Source: Kushneria aurantia DSM 21353 (GTDB taxonomy: Bacteria > Pseudomonadota > Gammaproteobacteria > Pseudomonadales > Halomonadaceae). From it: DNA of 64,000 nt. Below, in pieces: positions 34,484 through 43,169 of the stretch; the first letter of the stretch is position 1, and each line of letters begins with the position of its first letter. The notes under the pieces are model-generated. The model was not told where the DNA came from, searched no databases, and was given only the letters and a program-made list of their open reading frames with translations. The stretch covers positions 49,710-113,709 of the forward strand of contig NZ_KB907872.1 in the NCBI RefSeq assembly GCF_000382245.1, in the 5' to 3' direction. Position numbers and translations under genes: made by a program.

Positions 34484-36304
34484 ATGCCGGAAACTGAAAA
34501 TAGAGGCGAGATCAAGCATATACGGAATTTCTCGATCATCGCTCACATTGATCACGGCAAGTCGACACTGGCCGATCGCATCATTCAGATCTGTGGTGGA
34601 CTGAGCGAGCGCGAGCTCAAGGAGCAGGTGCTCGACTCCATGGATCTCGAGCGTGAGCGAGGTATCACTATCAAGGCGCAGTCGGTAACGCTTGATTACC
34701 GTGCGCCGGATGACACCCTCTATCAGCTCAACTTCATCGATACGCCCGGCCACGTCGACTTCTCCTACGAGGTGTCGCGCTCGCTTTACGCCTGCGAGGG
34801 CGCACTACTGGTAGTCGATGCCGGACAGGGCGTCGAGGCACAGTCGGTGGCCAACTGCTATACCGCCGTCGAGCAGGGGCTGGAAGTGCTGCCGGTGCTC
34901 AACAAGATGGACCTGCCGCAGGCCGACCCGGACAAGGTAATCCACGAAATCGAGGAGATTATCGGCCTCGAGGCTGACATGGCGCCGCGCGTATCGGCCA
35001 AGACCGGGTTGGGCATGGAAGGGCTTCTGGAGCAGCTGGTCACCTTCATCCCTCCCCCCAAAGGGGACGTGGAGAAGCCGGTGCAGGCGCTGATCATCGA
35101 CTCCTGGTTCGATAACTACCAGGGGGTGGTATCGCTGGTGCGCCTTTTTGACGGCACGCTCAAAAAGGGCGATAAAATCCTGATGAAGTCCACCGGTCGC
35201 GAGTGGGAGATCAGCGACATCGGTATCTTTACGCCGCGCCAGAAGAGTACCGGCGTGCTGCGTGCCGGCGAGGTGGGGTTCGTGATCGCCGGCATCAAGG
35301 ACATTCACGGTGCGCCGGTGGGTGATACCATCACCCATGCCAAAACGCCCGAAGTCGAGCGGCTACCCGGCTTTCAGAAGGTCAAGCCGCAGGTCTACGC
35401 CGGCATGTTCCCGATCAGTTCGGATGACTATGAGGACTTCCGCGACGCCCTTGAAAAGCTGGCGCTCAACGACGCCTCGCTGGACTATATTCCCGAGAAC
35501 TCCGATGCGCTGGGCTTTGGCTTTCGGGTCGGCTTTCTCGGTACGCTTCACATGGAGATCATCCAGGAGCGACTGGAGCGCGAATACGGTCTGGATCTGC
35601 TGACCACCGCGCCCACCGTCATCTATGAACTGGAGATGGACGACGGCGAGATCAGCTACGTCTCCAACCCCTCCAAGCTGCCTGATATGGGGCGGGTCAA
35701 CGAGATTCGCGAGCCGATCGTGCGCGCCAGTATTCTGGTGCCGCAGGAGTATGTCGGCAACGTGATCAGCGAATGCGTGGTGCGTCGTGGCGTACAGCTC
35801 GACATGCAGGTGCTGGGCAGCCAGATGCAGCTCATCTACGAGCTGCCGATGAGTGAGGTGGTGATGGACTTCTTCGACCGCCTCAAGTCGATCTCAAAGG
35901 GGTATGCCTCGCTCGACTATGGCTTCGAGCGTTTCGAAGCGGCGCGACTGGCGCGTCTCGATGTGCTGATCAACGGCGACAGGGTCGATGCGCTGGCGAC
36001 GATCGTGCATCGCGAGCAGGCACATCAGCGCGGCCGCGCACTGGTGGAGCGGATGCAGGAGATGATTCCGCGGCAAATGTTCGATGTCGCCGTGCAGGCG
36101 GCGTTGGGTGGTCACGTGGTGGCACGCTCGACAGTCAAGGCGCTGCGCAAGAACGTTACCGCCAAGTGCTACGGCGGTGACGTGTCGCGCAAGCGCAAGC
36201 TTCTCGACAAGCAGAAGCAGGGCAAGAAACGCATGAAACAGGTCGGCAAGGTGGAGATTCCGCAGGATGCCTTCCTCGCCGTACTCAAGGTCAACAGCGA
36301 CTGA
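34484..36304 (+). CDS. lepA: Elongation factor 4 (LepA)
   Basis: LepA is a ribosome-associated GTPase linked to initiation and back-translocation. The 606-residue protein has the G1 motif AHIDHGKST, switch I with [21 protein letters not shown] (G3) and NKMDLP (G4). The C-terminal LepA-specific region contains [26 protein letters not shown]. Length and motifs are canonical. It heads the lepA-lepB-rnc-era-recO-pdxJ cluster. Confidence 0.98.
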   Translation: MPETENRGEIKHIRNFSIIAHIDHGKSTLADRIIQICGGLSERELKEQVLDSMDLERERGITIKAQSVTLDYRAPDDTLYQLNFIDTPGHVDFSYEVSRSLYACEGALLVVDAGQGVEAQSVANCYTAVEQGLEVLPVLNKMDLPQADPDKVIHEIEEIIGLEADMAPRVSAKTGLGMEGLLEQLVTFIPPPKGDVEKPVQALIIDSWFDNYQGVVSLVRLFDGTLKKGDKILMKSTGREWEISDIGIFTPRQKSTGVLRAGEVGFVIAGIKDIHGAPVGDTITHAKTPEVERLPGFQKVKPQVYAGMFPISSDDYEDFRDALEKLALNDASLDYIPENSDALGFGFRVGFLGTLHMEIIQERLEREYGLDLLTTAPTVIYELEMDDGEISYVSNPSKLPDMGRVNEIREPIVRASILVPQEYVGNVISECVVRRGVQLDMQVLGSQMQLIYELPMSEVVMDFFDRLKSISKGYASLDYGFERFEAARLARLDVLINGDRVDALATIVHREQAHQRGRALVERMQEMIPRQMFDVAVQAALGGHVVARSTVKALRKNVTAKCYGGDVSRKRKLLDKQKQGKKRMKQVGKVEIPQDAFLAVLKVNSD

Positions 36305-36343
36305 ACGCGGCCTCGCGCGGTCGAGACGAATACAAGGCAAACC

Positions 36344-37138
36344 ATGGATTTTTCGCTTCTGCTGGTAGTGGCCGTGTTGGTCACGGGTGTTATCTGGCTA
36401 CTCGATATTGCCGTGCTGCGACGCCGGCGCGGCGCACCCGAGGCGGGCAGTCGGCCGCCTGGCGAGACGACCCACGGCGACAGCAGTGGCGTGAAAGAGC
36501 CCTGGTACGTTGACTATTCGCGTTCCTTCTTCCCGGTGCTGCTGATCGTACTGCTGCTGCGCTCCTTCGTGGTCGAGCCGTTTCAGATACCGTCAAGCTC
36601 CATGGAGCCGACGCTGGATGTGGGCGATTTCATCGTGGTCAGCAAATTTGCCTACGGACTCAGACTGCCGGTGCTCGATACCAAAATCGTCGACACCGGC
36701 GAACCCGAGCGCGGCGACATCATGGTGTTTCGTTTTCCCGGCGATGAATCGGTCAACTTCATCAAGCGAGTGATCGGGCTGCCCGGCGACAGCGTGCGCT
36801 ATCAGAACAAGCAGCTTTATATCAACGGCGAACCGGTGCAGAAGGTGCTCATCGAGTCCGGCGTTGGCGAACAGCAGGCGCGTGATCTGTATCGTGAAAA
36901 TCTCGACGGTGTCGAGCACATGATTTTCAACAATCCCGGCTATCCCGGCCCGCAGATGGATCAGGTCACCGTGCCACCGGGCCATTATTTCATGATGGGC
37001 GACAACCGCGATGACTCCAACGACAGCCGTTACTGGGGCTTCGTGCCCGAGCACGATATCGTCGGCCGTGCCTTTGCCGTCTGGATGCACTGGGATGGCG
37101 GACTGCCGGACTTCACCCAGGCGCGTCTGCTGCATTGA
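36344..37138 (+). CDS. lepB: Signal peptidase I
   Basis: LepB removes signal peptides from exported proteins at the outer face of the inner membrane. The 264-residue protein has two N-terminal membrane segments (about 4-22 and 62-78). The catalytic Ser86 lies in PSSSMEPTL and Lys141 in NFIKRVIGLPGDSV. The later boxes GDNRDDSNDSRYWGFVP and GRAFAVWMHWD are also present. It lies 39 bases after lepA, the usual arrangement. Any of the exported proteins in this window would be a substrate. Confidence 0.97.
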   Translation: MDFSLLLVVAVLVTGVIWLLDIAVLRRRRGAPEAGSRPPGETTHGDSSGVKEPWYVDYSRSFFPVLLIVLLLRSFVVEPFQIPSSSMEPTLDVGDFIVVSKFAYGLRLPVLDTKIVDTGEPERGDIMVFRFPGDESVNFIKRVIGLPGDSVRYQNKQLYINGEPVQKVLIESGVGEQQARDLYRENLDGVEHMIFNNPGYPGPQMDQVTVPPGHYFMMGDNRDDSNDSRYWGFVPEHDIVGRAFAVWMHWDGGLPDFTQARLLH

Positions 37139-37211
37139 AGCCGTTGCCGCAGAGCCTTTGTCGTTGCCATCATGATCGATTCAACACCAATCCAATAAAA
37201 GCGAAAATGTC

Positions 37212-37895
37212 GTGAGCAGTTCCCCTGATAACCTGAGCGGCCGCATCGGCCATCGATTTCATGATCGGGCGCGCCTCGAACTGGCCCTGACGCACCGCAG
37301 CTATGGCGGTGCCAACAACGAGCGACTCGAGTTCCTGGGCGACTCGATCGTCAACTTCGTGGTTGGCGAGGCACTCTACGAGCGCTTTCCCCAGGCGCGG
37401 GAAGGCCAGCTTTCGAGGCTGCGGGCGCGACTGGTCAAGGGTGAGACGCTGGCCGAGCTGGGGCGCGAATTCGAACTGGGCCAGTATCTGCGTCTGGGCT
37501 CGGGTGAGATGAAAAGCGGCGGTCATCGCCGCGACTCGATTCTTGCCGACGCCATGGAGGCGATCATCGGCGCGATCTATCTCGACAGCGACATGGAGAC
37601 CGTTCGCCGCTGTGTGCGCCACTGGTACAGCCAACGGCTGACGGCGCTCAACCTCGAGGACACCCAGAAAGACCCCAAGACGCGCCTGCAGGAGTTTTTG
37701 CAGTCGCGCCAGATAGCGTTGCCGCGCTATGACGTGCTCGATATCGAGGGTGAGGCGCATGCCCAGCAGTTCACCGTCAGCTGCCATGTCGAGCTGCTCG
37801 ACGAGCCCACCCTTGGTGTCGGTACCAGCCGCCGCTACGCCGAGCAGCAGGCCGCCGAGCGCGCGCTGGCGCTGATCGAGCCCGGCGGCCGCTGA
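37212..37895 (+). CDS. rnc: Ribonuclease III
   Basis: RNase III cuts double-stranded RNA, processing rRNA and some mRNAs. The 227-residue protein has the signature [16 protein letters not shown] and the second metal site [14 protein letters not shown]. The C-terminal double-stranded RNA-binding domain includes [14 protein letters not shown] and [16 protein letters not shown]. The start is GTG at 37212; no better ATG is present. It lies between lepB and era as expected. Confidence 0.97.
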   Translation: MSSSPDNLSGRIGHRFHDRARLELALTHRSYGGANNERLEFLGDSIVNFVVGEALYERFPQAREGQLSRLRARLVKGETLAELGREFELGQYLRLGSGEMKSGGHRRDSILADAMEAIIGAIYLDSDMETVRRCVRHWYSQRLTALNLEDTQKDPKTRLQEFLQSRQIALPRYDVLDIEGEAHAQQFTVSCHVELLDEPTLGVGTSRRYAEQQAAERALALIEPGGR

Positions 37896-37925
37896 TGGCC
37901 ATCATCCAATAGAGGAAAGCGCATC

Positions 37926-38858
37926 ATGAGCGATACCGGCTCCGACAGTACCGCCGAGGGCAGGGTGCGCTGCGGTTTCGTGGCGATCGTCGGCCGCCCC
38001 AACGTCGGCAAGTCGACCCTTTTGAACCGCATTCTGGGGCAGAAGATCTCGATCACCTCGCGTCGGCCGCAGACGACTCGCCATCAGGTGATGGGGGTCA
38101 AGACCGAAGGCGATAGCCAGGCCATCTACGTCGATACGCCCGGCATTCACCATATGCAGCGTGACCGCAATCGCGCCATCAACGCCTTCATGAACCAGGC
38201 GGCCAGCCAGGCGCTGCGCGATGTCGACTGTGTGGTCTTTATCATTGACCGCAGCCGCTGGACCAGCGAGGACGACGCCGTACTGGCAAAGCTGGAAAAC
38301 GTCAGCGCGCCGGTGATTCTGGCGGTCAACAAGGTCGATCGCATCGAGGATCGCTCGACGCTGCTGCCGTGGCTGGCCGAACTGGAAAAGCGCCGCAGCT
38401 TTGCCGCCATCGTGCCGCTTTCGGCGCGCCACGGCACCAATGTGGCGGCACTGGAAGAAGAAGTAACGCGCCACCTGCCGGAAGGTATTCACTTCTTTCC
38501 CGAGGATCAGATCACCGATCGCAGTCAGCGTTTTCTGGCCGCCGAACTGGTGCGTGAAAAGGTCACCCGCCAGCTCGGTGACGAGCTGCCCTATCAGATG
38601 ACGGTGGAGATCGAATCCTTCCGCGACGAAGGTCACATCATCCACATCGATGCGCTGATGCTGGTCGAGCGCGATGGCCAGAAGAAAATTCTGATCGGCG
38701 AGAAGGGCGAGCGGATCAAGAAAATCGGCCAGGACGCGCGCCTCGATATGGAGCGTCAGTTCGACTGCAAGGTGATGCTCAAGCTGTGGGTCAAGGTGAA
38801 GCGCGGCTGGTCGGACGACGCCCGGGCACTGAAAAGTCTCGGCTACGATCTCGAATGA
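37926..38858 (+). CDS. era: GTPase Era
   Basis: Era binds the 3' end of 16S rRNA and helps small-subunit maturation. The 310-residue protein has G1 [13 protein letters not shown]3 DTPGIH and G4 NKVDRI. The C-terminal KH domain contains [22 protein letters not shown], followed by the conserved [23 protein letters not shown]. An AGGAAAG ribosome site precedes the ATG. The rnc and era genes overlap in function (rRNA processing) and are adjacent as usual. Confidence 0.98.
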   Translation: MSDTGSDSTAEGRVRCGFVAIVGRPNVGKSTLLNRILGQKISITSRRPQTTRHQVMGVKTEGDSQAIYVDTPGIHHMQRDRNRAINAFMNQAASQALRDVDCVVFIIDRSRWTSEDDAVLAKLENVSAPVILAVNKVDRIEDRSTLLPWLAELEKRRSFAAIVPLSARHGTNVAALEEEVTRHLPEGIHFFPEDQITDRSQRFLAAELVREKVTRQLGDELPYQMTVEIESFRDEGHIIHIDALMLVERDGQKKILIGEKGERIKKIGQDARLDMERQFDCKVMLKLWVKVKRGWSDDARALKSLGYDLE

Positions 38859-38909
38859 GTCGTGGCCATGACGTTGGGTGACAGTCATGACATTGAGTGA
38901 CCGTGTCGC

Positions 38910-39629
38910 ATGAGCATGTCGCTGCAGCCGGCCTGGCTGCTGCACCGCCGGGCGTGGCGCGAAACCAGTGCGCTGGTCGATCTGTTGACCCTGTATGACG
39001 GCCGTATCCGCGGCGTAGCGCGCGGTGTCATGCGTCCCGGCAGCCGTACCCGTCATCGCTTGCAGTCCTTCGCGCCGCTGCACGTCAGCTGGCGCGGCGA
39101 TGGCGATCTCAAGACGCTGCGCGATATCGAGTCGCGTGGCCCCGGGGCGCTGCTGGCCGGCGAGGGGCTGATCTGCGGTCTCTATGCCAACGAGCTGATG
39201 ACTCGCCTGCTGCCGCTCTCGCTGCCGGTGGAAACCCTGTTCGCCTTCTATGCGGCGCTGCTCGAGGCGCTGCCCTTTCCCGATCGTCGCGCCGCCGCGC
39301 TGCGCCGCTTCGAGATCACCCTGCTGGAAGTGCTGGACGCCGAGCCGGTGTTTCTCGATCCGCTTGATCGCGCGCTGGACGACGAGCAGCACTACCTTTA
39401 TGACCCGGCACTGCGCCGTTTTCGTCCGGCCGAGGAGGGCCGACCCGCCTTCGATGCGCGGACGCTTCAGTGGCTGGCGCGAGGCGACTGGGAGTCCGCC
39501 GGTGTGGCGGGTAGCGCGCGGGCACTGGTGCGCCAGGCGCTGGCGCCGTTGTTGGGCGAGCGCGAGCTGCATTCACGGCAGCTGATGCGCCAATTGGTGC
39601 GCCGTCGGCGTGGCGATAGCGGCGCCTGA
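38910..39629 (+). CDS. recO: DNA repair protein RecO
   Basis: RecO works with RecF and RecR to load RecA on SSB-coated gaps. The 239-residue protein has an OB-fold N-terminus (AWLLHRRAWRETSALVDLLTLYDGRIRGVARG) and a helical C-terminal domain with GLYANELMTRLLP and FEITLLEVLD. The zinc-type cysteines found in some RecO proteins are absent. A second ATG lies at 38916, two codons in. Position between era and pdxJ is diagnostic. Confidence 0.95.
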   Translation: MSMSLQPAWLLHRRAWRETSALVDLLTLYDGRIRGVARGVMRPGSRTRHRLQSFAPLHVSWRGDGDLKTLRDIESRGPGALLAGEGLICGLYANELMTRLLPLSLPVETLFAFYAALLEALPFPDRRAAALRRFEITLLEVLDAEPVFLDPLDRALDDEQHYLYDPALRRFRPAEEGRPAFDARTLQWLARGDWESAGVAGSARALVRQALAPLLGERELHSRQLMRQLVRRRRGDSGA

Positions 39630-39668
39630 CAGCCCCTCTCTCACTTTGACATCGCAAGGAGCCTCATC

Positions 39669-40541
39669 ATGGCCGAACTTATCGGGGCCTCCCCGTCAAA
39701 GGCGCGCACCGGCGGCTGGCCGTCGCGCCCTCTGCTGGGCGTCAACGTCGATCACATTGCCACCCTGCGTCAGGCGCGCGGCACCCGCTTTCCCGATCCT
39801 GTTCAGGCTGCGCTGCTGGCCGAACAGGCCGGCGCCGACGGTATTACCATGCACCTGCGTGAAGATCGCCGCCACATTCAGGATCGCGATATCGAGCGGG
39901 CGGCCGACATGCTCAATACCCGTCTCAATCTCGAAATGGCGGTGGTCGAGGAGATGATCGCGCTGGCCGAGCGGATCAGGCCCGCCAATGTCTGCCTGGT
40001 ACCGGAAAAGCGCGCCGAGCTGACCACCGAAGGCGGTCTCGACGTGGTCGCCAATCGCGACCGCATCGCGGCGGCGTGTCGGCGGCTGAAGGCGGCGGGC
40101 TGTGAGGTATCGCTGTTCATCGATCCCGATCCCGATCAGATTCGCGCCGCTCTCGAGGTCGGCGCCCCCGTGGTCGAGCTGCACACCGGGGCCTGGGTCG
40201 AAGCATCGCGTGAGCACGCGCCGGTGGCGTTCGAGCGTATCGCCGCGGCGGGGGAGATGGCCTTTGAAATGGGCCTGGTGGTGAATGCCGGTCATGGCCT
40301 GCATTACCACAACGTCGAGGCGGTCGCGGCATTGGCCTGGTGCAACGAACTCAACATCGGCCATGCCATTGTCGCGCGCGCCGCCTTCAGCGGGCTTGCC
40401 GAGGCGGTTGCGGAGATGAAGCGGCTGATGGTCGGCGCCCGCGACAGCGCCAGACTCCAGCGCGCCGCACGCCTGGCCGGTGGTGACAGTCGCGGTACCG
40501 CGGATGTCACAACTGACGACACCCACGGCCAGCCTTTATAA
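39669..40541 (+). CDS. pdxJ: Pyridoxine 5'-phosphate synthase
   Basis: PdxJ condenses 1-deoxyxylulose 5-phosphate with 3-amino-2-oxopropyl phosphate to form pyridoxine phosphate. The 290-residue protein contains [58 protein letters not shown] and GHGLHYHNV, all canonical. It is about 45 residues longer than the usual 243: some 20 extra at the N-terminus and about 25 extra, hydrophilic, at the C-terminus. The ATG has an AAGGAG ribosome site, which supports the longer start. Confidence 0.95.
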   Translation: MAELIGASPSKARTGGWPSRPLLGVNVDHIATLRQARGTRFPDPVQAALLAEQAGADGITMHLREDRRHIQDRDIERAADMLNTRLNLEMAVVEEMIALAERIRPANVCLVPEKRAELTTEGGLDVVANRDRIAAACRRLKAAGCEVSLFIDPDPDQIRAALEVGAPVVELHTGAWVEASREHAPVAFERIAAAGEMAFEMGLVVNAGHGLHYHNVEAVAALAWCNELNIGHAIVARAAFSGLAEAVAEMKRLMVGARDSARLQRAARLAGGDSRGTADVTTDDTHGQPL

Positions 40542-40606
40542 TACGAGTATCTTATTGTGCGGCGGCGCGGCCTCGGCGGTCGCCTGTCGCCCCAGGGAGC
40601 CCAGCC

Positions 40607-41503
40607 ATGCAGTACCCCACCATTGAATCCACCGTCGGCAACACGCCGCTGGTGCAGCTCAAGCGCATCAGCGCCGGCAGCAATACGCTGCTGGCCAAGC
40701 TGGAGGGCAACAATCCGGCGGGTTCGGTCAAGGACCGTCCGGCGCTGTCGATGTTGACCCACGCCGAGGCGCGCGGCGAGATCAGCCCGGGTGATACTCT
40801 GATCGAGGCGACTTCCGGTAATACCGGCATTGCGCTGGCCATGGCCGCCGCCATTCGCGGCTATCGCATGAAGTTGATCATGCCGGCCAATGCCAGTAGC
40901 GAGCGCAAGCAGGCAATGGCCGCCTACGGCGCTGAACTGATCGAGGTAAGCCGGGAAGAGGGCATGGAGGGCGCCCGCGATCTCGCCGAGCAGATGATCG
41001 CGCGCGGCGAGGGCCGGCCACTCAATCAGTTCGCCAACCATGACAACCCGCTGGCGCACTACGAGACCACCGGTCCCGAGCTGTGGCGCCAGACCGGCGG
41101 CGAGATTACCCACTTCATCAGTTCGATGGGGACCACCGGCACCATCATGGGCACCTCGCGCTATCTCAAGGCGCAGAACCCCGCAGTGCAGATCATCGGC
41201 CTGCAGCCCGAGGATGGCGCCAGCATTCCCGGCATTCGCCGCTGGCCGGAAGCCTATCGGCCGAGTATCTTCGAGCAGAGCCGGGTCGATCGCGTCGTCG
41301 ATATTGGCCAGCAGGAGGCGGAAGAACATATGCGCCGGCTGGCGCGCGAGGAGGGCATCTTCGCCGGTGTCTCCTCCGGCGGTGCGCTGGCCGGCGCGCT
41401 GCGTCTCGCCGAGACGCTGGACAACGCCGTGATCGTCTTTATCGTCTGCGATCGCGGTGACCGCTATCTCTCCACCGGACTCTACGCGCCGGAGCAGAGC
41501 TGA
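40607..41503 (+). CDS. cysM: Cysteine synthase B
   Basis: CysM makes cysteine from O-acetylserine and sulfide or thiosulfate, using PLP. The 298-residue protein has VGNTPLVQL, the PLP Lys42 in NPAGSVKDRPAL, EATSGNTGIALAM and SSMGTTGTIMG. The GLQPEDGASIPGIRRWPEAY loop and the length are typical of CysM rather than CysK. It lies between pdxJ and rlmD, as in Pseudomonas. Confidence 0.94.
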   Translation: MQYPTIESTVGNTPLVQLKRISAGSNTLLAKLEGNNPAGSVKDRPALSMLTHAEARGEISPGDTLIEATSGNTGIALAMAAAIRGYRMKLIMPANASSERKQAMAAYGAELIEVSREEGMEGARDLAEQMIARGEGRPLNQFANHDNPLAHYETTGPELWRQTGGEITHFISSMGTTGTIMGTSRYLKAQNPAVQIIGLQPEDGASIPGIRRWPEAYRPSIFEQSRVDRVVDIGQQEAEEHMRRLAREEGIFAGVSSGGALAGALRLAETLDNAVIVFIVCDRGDRYLSTGLYAPEQS

Positions 41504-41504
41504 T

Positions 41505-42953
41505 ATGGCCATGCTGGGGCAGCAGCGCACGCCGCGCCGGGCACAGCGCAAGCGACGCGAGTCCGCCACCGGTGACGGCAACGACGGCGCTTCGGTCATC
41601 ATCGAGCGGCTGGCGCACGACGGCCGCGGCGTGGCTCGCGATGCCGACGGCAAGACGCTGTTCGTCGATCGCGCGCTGCCCGGCGAGCGTGTCGAAGTGG
41701 CGGTACATACCCAGCGCGGGCGCTTTGACGAGGCCCACGTCAGGCGTGTGCTGACGGCCTCGCCCGAGCGCGTCGAGCCCCCCTGCTCGCACTTTGGTCG
41801 CTGCGGCGGCTGTGATCTGCAGCATCTGAGCAGCGCCGGCCAGCAGGAACACCGTCGCCGGGTACTGCGCGAGCATTTCCAGCGCCACGCTATCGAACTG
41901 CCGGAGATTGCGCTGCTCTGCGGCGAGGCGCTGGGCTATCGCCGCCGGGCGCGGCTCGGGGTACGTGTCGGCCGCGATGGCCAGCGCCATCTCGGCTACC
42001 GCCTACGCGGTCAGGATCGACTTTTCGACGTTACCCGGTGTCCGATTCTGGAACCGCGCCTGGAAGCGCTGCTGTCGCCCCTGCGCGAGGTGGTCGATAG
42101 CCTCGAGGCGCCGCGTCGGCTGGGCCATATCGAGCTGATGGCCGGGGATGACGCGATCATGCTGACGCTGCGTCAGCTGCGTCAGCTGCGCCGGGTGTCC
42201 GGCGATATCGCCCTTTGGCAGGCCTTTGCCGCCGAGCGGGGCGTGTTGTTGACCTTCGACTTCGGGGCCGACGGCAGCGAAAGCCGGGATGCGCCTAAAG
42301 ACGAAGAGCGGCGCGATGCCGACGCCGAGCACAATAGCGAGCGCGCGCCGCGGCGTCTCGAGCGACTCGACGGCGAGCCACAGCGCTGCCTGACCTACCG
42401 GCCGCTGGACGATGGGCCGCCGGTCGAGGTGGAGAGCGGCGATTTTCTGCAGGCCAACGCGGCGGTCAATCGACAGCTGGTGGCACAGGTGCTGGCCCAT
42501 GCGACACCCGCCGAGGGGACGACGATCGTCGATCTGTTTGCCGGCGTGGGCAACTTCTCACTGCCGCTGGCCGCCGCGGGCGCCGAAGTGATCGCCTATG
42601 AAGGGCGCGAGACGATGGTGCGCAGGCTGCAGCACAATGCGCGCCGGGCCGGTCAGGGGGAGCGACTCACGGCGCACTGTGTCGATCTTGCCAGTGCACC
42701 GCAGTGGCCGTCGCACTGCGCCGTGGCACTGCTCGATCCGCCGCGCGGTGGTGCCATGGCGCTGTGCGAAGCGCTGGCCGAGCGCGGCCCGGCGCGCATT
42801 CTCTACGTCTCCTGCGAGCCGGCGACCCTGGCACGTGACATCGATCTTCTGGTGCGGGGTGGCTACCGCATCAGCGAGGCACTGGTGGCGGACATGTTTC
42901 CCCAGACCGCGCATCTCGAAGCGCTGCTGGTGCTTGATCGCTATCGGGTCTGA
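41505..42953 (+). CDS. rlmD: 23S rRNA (uracil-1939-C5) methyltransferase RlmD
   Basis: RlmD methylates U1939 of 23S rRNA using S-adenosylmethionine. The 482-residue protein has a TRAM domain (about 30-90). The 4Fe-4S ligands are C(x5)C(x2)C in CSHFGRCGGC plus a fourth in TRCPIL. The SAM-binding motif is VDLFAGVGNFSLPLA and the catalytic Cys lies in YVSCEPATLARD. A charged insert of about 35 residues (near 265-300, with DAPKDEERRDADAEHN) is unusual. The ATG at 41505 follows the cysM stop by one base; an alternative ATG lies at 41511. Confidence 0.95.
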   Translation: MAMLGQQRTPRRAQRKRRESATGDGNDGASVIIERLAHDGRGVARDADGKTLFVDRALPGERVEVAVHTQRGRFDEAHVRRVLTASPERVEPPCSHFGRCGGCDLQHLSSAGQQEHRRRVLREHFQRHAIELPEIALLCGEALGYRRRARLGVRVGRDGQRHLGYRLRGQDRLFDVTRCPILEPRLEALLSPLREVVDSLEAPRRLGHIELMAGDDAIMLTLRQLRQLRRVSGDIALWQAFAAERGVLLTFDFGADGSESRDAPKDEERRDADAEHNSERAPRRLERLDGEPQRCLTYRPLDDGPPVEVESGDFLQANAAVNRQLVAQVLAHATPAEGTTIVDLFAGVGNFSLPLAAAGAEVIAYEGRETMVRRLQHNARRAGQGERLTAHCVDLASAPQWPSHCAVALLDPPRGGAMALCEALAERGPARILYVSCEPATLARDIDLLVRGGYRISEALVADMFPQTAHLEALLVLDRYRV

Positions 42954-42998
42954 TACCGCCCAAAGAGCGCATTTTAAAACAGTGCCATGCGCCTGGCG

Positions 42999-43093
42999 CC
43001 GGGAAAAAGTTGCCGCAAGGGTCTTTCGACATGGATGTCGAAAGTAGCGCCCATGAAGGGGTTCATAGCGCCCTTGTGGAAACTTTCTCCCGG
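42999..43093 (+). ncRNA. Structured RNA-like element in the relA leader, copy 1
   Basis: By eye this folds as nested helices. CCGGG 42999-43003 pairs with CCCGG 43089-43093, and AAAGTT 43006-43011 with AACTTT 43081-43086. CAAGGG 43016-43021 pairs with CCCTTG 43071-43076. Hairpin 1 is 43023-43044, with a nine-bp stem and a TGGA loop. Hairpin 2 is ATGAA/TTCAT with a GGGG loop (about 43053-43066). The 29 bases at 43045-43073 match the second copy (62339-62367) at 24 positions. Hairpin 1 reads ACATGGATGT, close to the CsrA consensus ACARGGAUGU. It lies 76 bases before relA on the same strand. Function is inferred. Confidence 0.6.
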
Positions 43094-43169
43094 AGAGACG
43101 TGATTCAGCAATACCTTCCGGGTGGGACGCCGCCATAAGGGTCTGCAATAACAACGGGACAGCTGCGAT

